24,587 bases of DNA from Reinekea marina (GCF_030409715.1 NZ_JAUFQI010000002.1:1-24587), one strand, 5' to 3'; positions 7,824 to 14,949 are shown, counted from the first letter of the stretch. Notes: a model not told the origin generated them from the letters alone. Numbers and translations: made by a program.

Positions 7824-9004
7824 ACCGGTATATGCGCGCTTTGCTTAAACAGAGCTTTCATGGCAAATGCCGACACGAGCAGAATAATGGCTGCAATTAA
7901 AAATCCAAGATATGTCATTTGCGAATGGCTTAGCCAAGCAATCAACACGTAACCTAAACTTTGGCTCATCGTAGAAAATAGTTTTAAACCGCCATCGATA
8001 CGGCCCCGTTCCGATACATTAAGTTCGCGGCTCATTTTTACCGTTCTGGCGATTCGGTTAAATGAATTAAAAAAGCCAAAAGGCAGTGTAAACACTATTA
8101 ACAAAAGTGGATTCAAAATAATAAACATAGCCACCAATAGCATCGAGAGTATCAACACGCTGTTAAACATCACTTTTTCAGTTTCAAAATTTTCTAACAG
8201 TTTGGCTACACCGATCCCACAAATGAGCGCTCCTAGCCCGTAAGCCACTTTCCAAGCTGCAAAGTAATCGCCTGTTAAGCCCAACTCAGAAAAATAAATT
8301 GGTATTAATTTCGATAAAAAGGTTAATACGGGGTATGAAAGGCATGACAATGCTAAAAATATAAAAAATCTAGGCTGGCGCTGAAAAATAGTTTTAGTTT
8401 CTACCAGCTGCGCAATAAATGAAGACTTTAGAACAACACTGAGCTGCCGGCGGTAGGGCATTAGCCCGTAGCATAGTGCCGCAATTAGGGAGGCGATCAT
8501 TGCAAAAGCTGAGAATTCTCGCATTGACCAAATCGACATCAATAAAATTCCCGCCGCCCCTGAGCCGAGCGATGTAGTTTGCATGACCATTTCTAGTCGA
8601 CCAGAAACCATAGGGTATTCATTGGCGTTGAAGTGTTCTTGAGTGAAGGCTGAGTTGGTACTCCATGCAAAATCACCGGTCCACCAAAAAACCAGCTGAG
8701 CGAAGATGAGCACTCCTATGTGCGCATCACCTTTCACAAAACTCATAAAAACCAAGGCAGCCGTAAGCGCCTGTATACATTGAACACCGATAAGGATATT
8801 TTTGCGCGAATGACGATCAATATAAGTAGCCAATATGGGTGTAAGCAAAAATGAACCCGCTGTACAAACAAAAGCCGTTAATGCAACCAAAGCGCCACTC
8901 GCCCCATTGGCCAGCATAAGCCAAGGCAATGCCATCATAAACATGCCTGAAGACAGGCCATCAAAAAAACGACCGCAGAGAAAGGCGCGATAAAAACTCG
9001 TCAT
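7820..9004 (-). CDS. MFS transporter, predicted SoxR-regulated efflux pump
   Basis: 394 residues with about twelve membrane helices. The N-terminus FYRAFLCGRFFDGLSSGMFMMALPWLMLA and the loop ILATYIDRHSRKNILIGVQ (the cytoplasmic loop 2-3 motif, D-R-x-x-R-K) are characteristic of MFS proteins. The ATG at 9004 follows a good AAGGAAA Shine-Dalgarno. It is divergent from soxR and sits behind a SoxR-type promoter at 9041-9071, so it should be induced by redox-cycling compounds. SoxR-controlled MFS pumps are known in pseudomonads and help export phenazines or quinones; that this gene does the same is inference. No second protein (membrane fusion or outer-membrane channel) accompanies it. Confidence 0.85.
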   Translation of the reverse strand: MTSFYRAFLCGRFFDGLSSGMFMMALPWLMLANGASGALVALTAFVCTAGSFLLTPILATYIDRHSRKNILIGVQCIQALTAALVFMSFVKGDAHIGVLIFAQLVFWWTGDFAWSTNSAFTQEHFNANEYPMVSGRLEMVMQTTSLGSGAAGILLMSIWSMREFSAFAMIASLIAALCYGLMPYRRQLSVVLKSSFIAQLVETKTIFQRQPRFFIFLALSCLSYPVLTFLSKLIPIYFSELGLTGDYFAAWKVAYGLGALICGIGVAKLLENFETEKVMFNSVLILSMLLVAMFIILNPLLLIVFTLPFGFFNSFNRIARTVKMSRELNVSERGRIDGGLKLFSTMSQSLGYVLIAWLSHSQMTYLGFLIAAIILLVSAFAMKALFKQSAHIPV

Positions 9005-9040
9005 CTAGTTTCCTTATGTATTCGTTGCTGTGTATGATGC

Positions 9041-9071
9041 AGTTTAAAACCTCAAGTTAACTTTAGGTCAA
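9041..9071 (-). promoter_or_regulatory. SoxR-activated promoter with SoxR box (9050-9067), reading into the MFS gene
   Basis: CCTCAAGTTAACTTTAGG at 9050-9067 matches the E. coli soxS operator core CCTCAAGTTAACTTGAGG at 17 of 18 positions. On the minus strand TTGACC (9066-9071) and TAAACT (9041-9046) are separated by exactly 19 bp, the over-long spacer that SoxR and other MerR proteins correct by DNA distortion. This orients activation towards the MFS gene. The same site lies 22 bp before the soxR start and could also affect soxR itself. Confidence 0.9.
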
Positions 9072-9088
9072 GCCTTTAAGGAGTGTTT

Positions 9089-9520
9089 ATGGAATTAAGT
9101 GTGGGCGAAGTGGCAAAGCGTAGCGGAATCTCGGTACCGACATTACACTTTTATGAATCTAAAGGACTAATAACGAGCCGTCGAAATCAGGGGAATCAAC
9201 GCCGCTATGAACGAAGTGTCCTTCGAAGAGTAGCGATTATTAAAACTGCGCAACAGCTTGGTCTTAGCTTAAAAGATATCGCCCAGTCGATGGCCTGCTT
9301 GCCCACCAACAAAGCACCGACCAAACAAGATTGGTTAAAAATGTCTAAACAATGGCAGCATGAGCTTGATGCTCGAATATCAAGGCTTGAAAAATTACGC
9401 GATCACTTGGGAGATTGCATTGGCTGCGGCTGCCTATCGTTGCAATCATGCAAACTGCGCAATCCTGACGACATCTTGGGAAAAAAAGAAGTAGGTGCTG
9501 TTGAACTCAGTCAACAGTAG
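9089..9520 (+). CDS. soxR: Redox-sensitive transcriptional activator SoxR
   Basis: 143 residues from the ATG at 9089, which has AAGGAG 5 bp upstream; a GTG at 9083 lies inside that ribosome site and is unlikely. MerR-type winged helix: LSVGEVAKRSGISVPTLHFYESKGLI at 3-28, then NQGNQRRYERSVLRRVAII. A dimerisation helix follows, and the [2Fe-2S] cluster ligands are C110, C113, C115 and C121 in the CIGCGC-x5-C pattern, with CKLRNPDD as in E. coli SoxR. All four cysteines are present, so redox sensing should be intact. No soxS neighbour is seen, as in non-enteric bacteria, where SoxR activates transporter genes directly. The divergent MFS gene with its SoxR box is the obvious target. Confidence 0.95.
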   Translation: MELSVGEVAKRSGISVPTLHFYESKGLITSRRNQGNQRRYERSVLRRVAIIKTAQQLGLSLKDIAQSMACLPTNKAPTKQDWLKMSKQWQHELDARISRLEKLRDHLGDCIGCGCLSLQSCKLRNPDDILGKKEVGAVELSQQ

Positions 9521-9541
9521 CTAAGGCAAATGCTTTAGCTA
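9498..9541. other. Two consecutive hairpins at the soxR 3' end
   Basis: CTGTTGA (9498-9504) pairs with TCAACAG (9511-9517). TAGCTAAGGC (9518-9527) pairs over 10 bp (one G-T wobble) with GCTTTAGCTA (9532-9541) around AAAT. The second stem includes the soxR stop codon. No T-tract follows on either strand. These may separate soxR from the convergent ABC operon as a weak bidirectional terminator or protect the 3' ends. Confidence 0.5.
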
Positions 9542-9561
9542 CCGTTCACTAGGTTAGGCGA

Positions 9562-11400
9562 TTATATCTCACCTTCTTTCAATAGCGTTTCCTCCAGTTC
9601 GTTTTTGAACTGCTTTTGGTAAAGTTCAAAGTAATGACCCTTTTTCTCTAGCAATTCACTGTGACTGCCTTGTTCGATCAACCTGCCATCTTCTATCACG
9701 ACAATCACATCCGCATTGCGAATGGTTGAAAGCCGATGAGCAATGATAAAGCTGGTGCGGCCTTTCAGCACTGTGGCTAAGCTCTTTTGCAGGCGAGCTT
9801 CTGTTTGCGTATCAACCGACGACGTGGCTTCATCCATCACTAAAATTTGCGGATCATGAATAATGGCGCGGGCAAAACTGATTAATTGTTTTTGCCCTGT
9901 AGAAAGGTTTGTCCCCCCTTCTTGTACCTGTGTTTCATAACCATGCTCCATACCCATGATAATATCGTGAACGTTAACAGCTTTTGCGGCCGCTTCTATT
10001 TCAGCGTCTGTCGCATCTAACTTACCGTATCGTATGTTTGATCGAATGGTGCCGGTAAAAAGAAACGGTGTTTGCAATACAATGCCTAGATTCGATTGCA
10101 GCCATAAAAGACTACGATCTCGGTAATCAACACCGTTAACCAATACTTGCCCTTGGTTTGGCTCATAGAAACGACACAGTAAACTGACGACAGTTGATTT
10201 ACCGCTTCCAGTTGGACCAACGAGTGCCACGGTAGAACCGGCTGGAACTTTCAAATTGAAGTCTGAGAGTACGGGCTCGTCTGGTTTATATGAAAACTGA
10301 ATATCTTTAAATTCTATATCTCGAATATCATTTTCTAAACCATCAAGAGTTTGGTGATCCGATTCATAGGCTCGCTTCATTAGTTCAACAACTGCGTCAG
10401 AATCTTTAATCGTTGGCTCAACGACTAATAACCCCATAACTCGCTCAACACAGGCGGTTGTTCGCTGTAAGTTGGCCAAGGTTTCACTGACCTCCAACAT
10501 TGGATCCATCAGTGTACGTGCATAATTCATAAACGCGACTAAGGTACCTAGCGTTAATACACCAGCAAGTACATCAACACCGCCTAGCCAAAGAGCAATA
10601 CCCACGGCCAAGCTGACAAAGACGTTTACAAAAGGAAAAAATGCCGACGTCAGTAACAGATTATGCATAGATAGCCCGTACATCTTATCGGTATCGACTT
10701 TAAATTCTTTTAAATTTTGCTGTTCACGTACCAAGATTTTACTGGTTTGTATGCCTGCAATCCCTTCGTTATATACAGCGGTTAGCCTTGAGTTAGTTTT
10801 ACGTAACTCACGCGAACTGTTCAGTATTTTTTGATTAAACACCCAAGCCACGCCGGCCAACAATGGGAATAAGGCCAATACAATTAAGGCCATTCTTGCG
10901 TCTAAAACAAAAAGCACAATAAAGATCGCCAGAATCATGGGTATTCCCCAAAACAAATCCAGTGTCCCCCAGGCAACTATTCTGGCAATACGGGCTGTAT
11001 CAGAAGTTATTCGAGAAACCAACCAGCCTACGGCGTTGTTGTCATAAAATGAAAACGATAGAGATTGTAGGTGTTCGAAACTCTCTTTTCTTAGCTCGTA
11101 CATGAGCGTCATCGACAACTTACCGGTAAGCCGAATAAAGCTTCTAATGCATATCACGAGCACGGCTAATGCAGTAAAGAATACCAGCCCATAACCTAAC
11201 AGCTGAGCATCCGCTCCTTTATCAGCAATTTCGTCGAAGACTTCTTTTGTAATCAACGTAAAGCTGGCTTCAACACCAGCCGTCGTTAGTGCAAGTGCGA
11301 TCACTCGGTGAAATAGTTTTTTTTGTGGCTGGTAGCATCGGTTAAAAACCGCTTTCCAGGCGCCTTTTTCAAAAGGCGTACTATTTTGTGTAGCGTCCAT
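9562..11400 (-). CDS. ABC exporter half-transporter, MdlB-like (catalytic subunit)
   Basis: 612 residues: a six-helix exporter membrane domain (about 20-330) fused to an ATPase. Walker A GPTGSGKST starts at 395, the signature is LSTGQ near 499 (non-canonical second position), Walker B ILVMDEATSS carries the catalytic Glu near 524, and the switch His is in IIAHRLST near 555. The intact Glu with an altered signature is the mirror image of the partner gene, which is how heterodimeric exporters such as MdlAB share one consensus and one degenerate site. GGAGAAGG precedes the ATG at 11400, 23 bp after the partner's stop, so the two are co-transcribed and co-translated. Likely substrates are drugs, lipids or peptides; none can be read from the sequence. 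No peptidase C39 domain is present. Confidence 0.88.
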   Translation of the reverse strand: MDATQNSTPFEKGAWKAVFNRCYQPQKKLFHRVIALALTTAGVEASFTLITKEVFDEIADKGADAQLLGYGLVFFTALAVLVICIRSFIRLTGKLSMTLMYELRKESFEHLQSLSFSFYDNNAVGWLVSRITSDTARIARIVAWGTLDLFWGIPMILAIFIVLFVLDARMALIVLALFPLLAGVAWVFNQKILNSSRELRKTNSRLTAVYNEGIAGIQTSKILVREQQNLKEFKVDTDKMYGLSMHNLLLTSAFFPFVNVFVSLAVGIALWLGGVDVLAGVLTLGTLVAFMNYARTLMDPMLEVSETLANLQRTTACVERVMGLLVVEPTIKDSDAVVELMKRAYESDHQTLDGLENDIRDIEFKDIQFSYKPDEPVLSDFNLKVPAGSTVALVGPTGSGKSTVVSLLCRFYEPNQGQVLVNGVDYRDRSLLWLQSNLGIVLQTPFLFTGTIRSNIRYGKLDATDAEIEAAAKAVNVHDIIMGMEHGYETQVQEGGTNLSTGQKQLISFARAIIHDPQILVMDEATSSVDTQTEARLQKSLATVLKGRTSFIIAHRLSTIRNADVIVVIEDGRLIEQGSHSELLEKKGHYFELYQKQFKNELEETLLKEGEI

Positions 11401-11423
11401 CTTAATTCCTTCTCCGTAACAGC

Positions 11424-13256
11424 TTAAACCGTTACTTTAATTTCCGATTCAAATTGGTCTTTTTGGTCGCTTTGAATTTCCCATAGCTCATTGTAAAAAC
11501 CATCTCGATGAGTCAATTCGTTATGCGTTCCTTGATCAGTAATCCGACCGTCTTGCATCACAATTATTCGGTCTGCCTTTTGGCACACACTGATTCGATG
11601 CGTAATTATGAGCAGCGTTTGCTCACCCTTTTTCTCATGCAAGGCCGAGATAATCTTTTGCTCAGTCGAGGCATCTACAGCACTGAGCGTGTCATCTAGC
11701 ACCAAAATGGGTGGCGTATTTAATAAAGTACGAGACAAAGTTACCCGTTGCTTTTGGCCACCACTTAAACTCACACCCCGTTCACCAATGACGGTGCTAT
11801 AACCACCTTGGAAACTTTCAATAGTGTGATGAACAGCCGCCGCTGTTGTCGAATGAACCATTGCGCCATCGCTGGCCTCTAAGTGACTGAACTTAATGTT
11901 TTCACGTAAGCTTCGACTGAATAAAAACGGCTCTTGAAGTAGTGTGCCTATTTGGTGACGAATATCCTTTCGAGCAATTGAACTCAGTTCAATACCATCT
12001 ACTGAAATAGACCCTTGTTCATAATCATGTAAACGCATCAGCAATTGGATCAGGGTACTCTTACCAGCACCGGTAGGACCTACAATGGCTATGGTTTCTC
12101 CAGGGGCAACATCAAAACTTACGTCGGTGAGCACTGGGCGATCTTTATCGTACTGAAAGTGTATATTCTCAAATTTTATCGCCCCCATGATTCGGTCTGG
12201 TAAAGGCGTAACATTCTGGAGTTCTTCTTCCTCTGGCGCTTCTAATATTTCTTGAATTCGGCCAATCGCTACGGTGGCTTTGCCAGCTTCACTGAGTTCT
12301 TTGCCTAACTGTCGAATCGGCCAAATTAACAAATTGGTGTATCCAATGAATGCAAAGTAGGTACCGAACGAAATATGACCTTGCGCGGTTAACCAGCCTC
12401 CGCCGATGAGAACAATGCCGCTCTGCGCAATACACAATAAATCTGAGAGCGACCAGAAGTTGGCAAACATACAAATAAGTTTGTAGTTTAAATCACTGTA
12501 TCGCGCATTTTTTTCATCAAATTTTTCACACTCATAGTCTTGGCGAGCAAAAGCGCGTACCACTCGAATACCGGTAAGGTTTTCTTGGACTATGGTAGTC
12601 AGTTCGCCTTCGGCTTCGTCTACTTTCTGAAACAATTCTCGAACTTTTACAAAGAACACCATGCCGTAGTATAAAACTACAGGTACCAATATGAGTGAAA
12701 GAACCGTAAGCCACGCATTTTGCATAAACATCAGTGGAATAACGACGGCCATTAAAATAATGGTTCGGCCTATATTCATCACTTGCATGGTTAAAAACTC
12801 TCGCAATGTATCAATATCGGATGTGCAACGCTGAAGAATGTCACCACTGTCGGCATTATTTAAATAGCGCTCATCGATGTGATGTAAATGATGGTAGAGT
12901 TTATTCCTCAGTTCTCGAACCGTCGTTTCGCAAGCACCTGCGGCGAGGTAGTCTTTGAGGTACATAAAAAGACCGCTCAATGCTGTAACGATGACAATGG
13001 CCAAACCGGCTAACCAAAGTTGGTTGGCTAGGGCATCTGGCCCACCGACCCAACTAATTACGGCATCAATCTTGTCACCATTGTGAACACGCGGCTCGGT
13101 AATGACTCGATCTATCACTAACTTACCAATGGTTGGTACTAGAAACATAAAGTAACTGGCAATACCCACGCTAATAATTGCGCCGAGGTAGGGCCATTTT
13201 TTTTGATGAATTAAATCTATTAATATTTGATTACGCTGTGAAGCTTTCTTGTTCAC
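11424..13256 (-). CDS. ABC exporter half-transporter, MdlA-like (degenerate ATP site subunit)
   Basis: 610 residues: a six-helix exporter domain, then an ATPase with Walker A GPTGAGKST at 393, a canonical LSGGQ near 497, Walker B ILVLDDTLSA near 518-527 where the catalytic Glu is Asp, and H-loop IITHRIS near 553. The Asp marks the degenerate site of heterodimeric exporters and matches E. coli MdlA (LDDALSAVD) from memory. The start is a GTG at 13256 with AAGGAAG 5 bp upstream; upstream DNA lacks a better start. First gene of a two-gene operon. A leader ORF and alternative hairpins ending in a Rho-independent terminator lie 54-225 bp upstream, suggesting that expression depends on attenuation. 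Confidence 0.88.
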   Translation of the reverse strand: MNKKASQRNQILIDLIHQKKWPYLGAIISVGIASYFMFLVPTIGKLVIDRVITEPRVHNGDKIDAVISWVGGPDALANQLWLAGLAIVIVTALSGLFMYLKDYLAAGACETTVRELRNKLYHHLHHIDERYLNNADSGDILQRCTSDIDTLREFLTMQVMNIGRTIILMAVVIPLMFMQNAWLTVLSLILVPVVLYYGMVFFVKVRELFQKVDEAEGELTTIVQENLTGIRVVRAFARQDYECEKFDEKNARYSDLNYKLICMFANFWSLSDLLCIAQSGIVLIGGGWLTAQGHISFGTYFAFIGYTNLLIWPIRQLGKELSEAGKATVAIGRIQEILEAPEEEELQNVTPLPDRIMGAIKFENIHFQYDKDRPVLTDVSFDVAPGETIAIVGPTGAGKSTLIQLLMRLHDYEQGSISVDGIELSSIARKDIRHQIGTLLQEPFLFSRSLRENIKFSHLEASDGAMVHSTTAAAVHHTIESFQGGYSTVIGERGVSLSGGQKQRVTLSRTLLNTPPILVLDDTLSAVDASTEQKIISALHEKKGEQTLLIITHRISVCQKADRIIVMQDGRITDQGTHNELTHRDGFYNELWEIQSDQKDQFESEIKVTV

Positions 13257-13309
13257 GTTATCTTCCTTAATGCTTTGTTTTCTAAGACTTTTTCACAACA
13301 CCAACACGC

Positions 13310-13338
13310 AAAAAAGCCCGCAATTTAGCGAGCTTTTT
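13310..13338 (-). terminator. Rho-independent terminator ahead of the ABC exporter operon (segments 4:5)
   Basis: On the minus strand GCTCGC (13333-13328), loop TAAATT, GCGGGC (13321-13316) and six T (13315-13310) form a terminator, extended by A/T pairing on both sides. The fourth pair is a G-U wobble on minus-strand RNA but a C-A mismatch on plus-strand RNA, so it folds best as the minus transcript. It lies 54 bp before the exporter start. Confidence 0.8.
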
Positions 13339-13380
13339 AAAAATACGATTAATAGTTTTTGGTCGTATTCGAAAGCCCGC
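13328..13380 (-). promoter_or_regulatory. Antiterminator-like hairpin competing with the terminator (segments 3:4)
   Basis: On the minus strand GCGGGCTTT (13380-13372) pairs over 9 bp, one G-U, with AAAGCTCGC (13336-13328). Inside it AATACGA (13369-13363) pairs with TCGTATT (13348-13342) around a 14-nt loop. The 13333-13328 strand is the 5' arm of the downstream terminator, so the two hairpins exclude each other. Confidence 0.65.
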
Positions 13381-13390
13381 GAATTTATCA

Positions 13391-13423
13391 GACGGGCAAT
13401 CGACAAACGATTAGCTACCCGTC
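13391..13423 (-). promoter_or_regulatory. Leader hairpin overlapping the leader-ORF stop (segments 1:2)
   Basis: GACGGG (minus 13423-13418) pairs with CCCGTC (13396-13391), with an inner AATCG/CGATT stem around a 5-nt loop. The first arm overlaps the stop codon of the 19-codon ORF. The second arm, GCCCG, can instead pair with CGGGC at 13379-13375 (segment 3). Confidence 0.65.
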
Positions 13424-13481
13424 AGAAGGTATTTCCAAGCGCTGCAAAGGCGCCGTATGGTACTGTGATTAACATAGTCAT
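13422..13481 (-). CDS. Candidate 19-residue leader peptide of the ABC exporter operon
   Basis: The reading frame encodes MTMLITVPYGAFAALGNTF and stops at TGA, preceded by AGGAA 9 bp before the ATG at 13481 and by an in-frame stop. The third codon is also ATG. It is far too short to judge by composition; the case rests on its place. The stop codon overlaps the first arm of a hairpin that begins an ordered chain of competing stems ending in a terminator just before an ABC exporter operon. This is the geometry of ribosome-mediated attenuation, where stalling on or release from the leader decides which stem forms. The peptide has no run of one amino acid, so if it senses something, a drug or nascent-chain effect is likelier than charged-tRNA supply. 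No clear promoter could be assigned upstream. Confidence 0.4.
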   Translation of the reverse strand: MTMLITVPYGAFAALGNTF

Positions 13482-13540
13482 ATTTGGTTATTCCTATTTA
13501 AAACTAATCATTAAAATATGCCGTAAGACGGGTGAGTGTT

Positions 13541-13555
13541 TTGCACAATGTGCAA
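13541..13555. promoter_or_regulatory. 15-bp palindrome, possible operator
   Basis: TTGCACAATGTGCAA has 7-bp perfect arms around a single central base. It lies between the minus-strand leader ORF and the plus-strand mini-ORF, 60 bp upstream of the leader ORF start. I cannot assign a regulator; its length and form suit a dimeric HTH protein. Confidence 0.45.
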
Positions 13556-13643
13556 CTGAGTGTCGACAAAGTTAGAACAAGCCATTCAAAAAGGCAAGCG
13601 CTTTTTGGAAAACTTTTTAAATCAGTGTTGCATTTTAAATTTG

Positions 13644-13688
13644 AAAGGCGCAGTATCACGCCAAATTTCTATCGCCTTTTTCACGGCG
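13644..13688 (+). other. Alternative GGCG/CGCC stems before the plus-strand mini-ORF
   Basis: AAAGGCG (13644-13650) can pair with CGCC at 13659-13662 or with CGCCTTT at 13673-13679. The latter strand, followed by more T, can also pair with GGCG at 13685-13688. These stems are mutually exclusive. Terminator-like potential exists but the loops are large. Confidence 0.35.
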
Positions 13689-13712
13689 TTTTCTCAATTC
13701 GGAGGGTTAAAT

Positions 13713-13754
13713 ATGATTGTATTAAACAAAACGCACTTAGGATCTGGCGCGTAA
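13713..13754 (+). CDS. Candidate 13-residue mini-ORF upstream of rsgA
   Basis: GGAGGG at 13701-13706, six bases before the ATG, is among the best ribosome sites in the window. The frame encodes MIVLNKTHLGSGA and stops at TAA. The same frame is open back to a GTG at 13560 (64 residues), but that GTG has no ribosome site. It is followed by a terminator at 13810-13840 and then by rsgA. A leader peptide or a small independent peptide gene are both possible; I do not recognise the sequence. Confidence 0.3.
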   Translation: MIVLNKTHLGSGA

Positions 13755-13809
13755 TTTAACACTCTTTTTAAAAATTACCTTCAGCTTCTCGGTGCTTAAC
13801 TTTTGCATC

Positions 13810-13840
13810 GGGCCATCTATTGATGACCCTTTTTAATTTT
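13810..13840 (+). terminator. Rho-independent terminator just upstream of rsgA
   Basis: GGGCCATC (13810-13817) pairs with GATGACCC (13822-13829) around TATT, with one mismatch, followed by a run of T to 13834 and another after AA. It would end any plus-strand transcript from the gap and lies 21 bp before the rsgA start, so rsgA needs read-through or a promoter very close to its start. Confidence 0.65.
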
Positions 13841-13860
13841 ATTAATTTGGGGTTATACCA

Positions 13861-14922
13861 TTGAACAATCCAAATAAAATGTCACTGACCGATCTCGGTT
13901 GGCGACCTATTTTACAACAACAATTAACGTTAGAAGATTTAGAACAAGGCTATGTTGCTCGCGTTGTTAGTGCTCAACGGGATGTTATCGGCGTTTTATC
14001 TGAACAAGGCGAGTCATTATTGCCTCTCAGATTATTTGATCAAAAAGATGATCCAGAGTTTCGACCCACGGTAGGGGATTGGGTTTGGGTAGATTTTGAA
14101 CACAGTCGTGCACGTGTATTCGAGCGTTTAAGTTATTTAAAACGCACGGCGGCTGGCAGCAACCCAAAACCTCAATCGATAGCCGCAAATGTTGATACGT
14201 TGTTTTTAGTTAGCTCGTGCAATAAAGACTTTAACGTCAGTAAGTTAGAACGCTATTTGGCTCTGGCATTAGAGGCAAAAATTCCGACAGTGATTGTTCT
14301 CACAAAAGCCGATCTGACAAACAGTGTTGAAGACTATGAAGCCCAAGCAAAAAGCATACATGTAAACACACCCGTGGTGGTAGTGGATGCTTTATCTGAA
14401 GAAGCGATTGACCACCTTAAACCTTGGCTGGTCAAAGGTGATGCCATTGCCTTTGTTGGGTCCTCTGGTGTGGGAAAATCTACGCTTACGAATGCAGTTC
14501 TGGGTAGAGAGGCACAGGCGACCCAAGGCATTCGGGTAGATGATGCCAAAGGACGGCACACTACAACGGATCGATCAATGCACCTTTCTCCGACGGGGAC
14601 TTGGGTAATAGACACACCCGGTATGAGAGAGCTTAGAATTACGGATGTGAGCGATGGCATTGCTGAAGTATTCGATGATATTGAAGCTTTGAAGTTGCGA
14701 TGTAAGTTTCGTAATTGTCAACATGAAGGTGATGAAGGATGTGCCATTCAAGAGGCCATTGAGGCTGGCGAACTGACAATGCGCCGCTGGTCGAACTACC
14801 TCAAACTACAAAGAGAAGCAGACTTCGCAGCCAGTAATAAATGGCAACAACGTGAGAAGCACCGGCAATTTGGTAAGATGATAAACAACCATCTTAAGCA
14901 AAAGAAAACGCTAAAGTACTAG
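13861..14922 (+). CDS. rsgA: Ribosome small subunit-dependent GTPase A (RsgA)
   Basis: Circularly permuted GTPase that helps mature and check 30S subunits. 353 residues from a TTG at 13861 with GGGG upstream; an ATG at 13879 (MSLTDLGW) is the alternative. An N-terminal OB-fold (about 25-100) is followed by the permuted G domain: the G4 motif TKAD near 148 comes before the P-loop GSSGVGKST near 200, then switch sequence GRHTTTDRSMHL and the G3 motif DTPGMREL near 258. The C-terminal zinc site is CKFRNCQHEGDEGC (C-x4-C-x-H-x5-C) near 281-294. The N-terminus (LGWRPILQQQL) resembles the longer RsgA type that many gammaproteobacteria carry as a second copy, so this may not be the only RsgA. A strong terminator follows. 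Confidence 0.92.
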   Translation: MNNPNKMSLTDLGWRPILQQQLTLEDLEQGYVARVVSAQRDVIGVLSEQGESLLPLRLFDQKDDPEFRPTVGDWVWVDFEHSRARVFERLSYLKRTAAGSNPKPQSIAANVDTLFLVSSCNKDFNVSKLERYLALALEAKIPTVIVLTKADLTNSVEDYEAQAKSIHVNTPVVVVDALSEEAIDHLKPWLVKGDAIAFVGSSGVGKSTLTNAVLGREAQATQGIRVDDAKGRHTTTDRSMHLSPTGTWVIDTPGMRELRITDVSDGIAEVFDDIEALKLRCKFRNCQHEGDEGCAIQEAIEAGELTMRRWSNYLKLQREADFAASNKWQQREKHRQFGKMINNHLKQKKTLKY

Positions 14923-14929
14923 CATTAAA

Positions 14930-14949
14930 AAAGGGGCTAGCGCCCCTTT
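14930..14949. terminator. Bidirectional terminator between rsgA and the oxygenase gene
   Basis: AAAGGGGC (14930-14937), loop TAGC, GCCCCTTT (14942-14949). A-runs before and T after give U-tracts on both strands: it ends rsgA on plus and the 2OG oxygenase gene on minus. Confidence 0.88.

Noticed and set aside
9562..13256. Bacteriocin or peptide exporter system with the nearby mini-ORFs as precursors
   Set aside because: Neither ABC subunit has a peptidase C39 domain, no modification enzymes are present, and the minus-strand ORF fits a leader peptide better.
13249..13575. 108-codon plus-strand open frame over the exporter leader region
   Set aside because: It overlaps the exporter start, has no ribosome site, and runs through the terminator and hairpin arms; composition is what a structured leader gives by chance.
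13560..13754. 64-codon plus-strand frame ending in the mini-ORF
   Set aside because: It looks partly protein-like (KLEQAIQKGKRFLENFL) but its GTG lacks a ribosome site, while the internal ATG at 13713 has an excellent one. Kept only as context for the mini-ORF.
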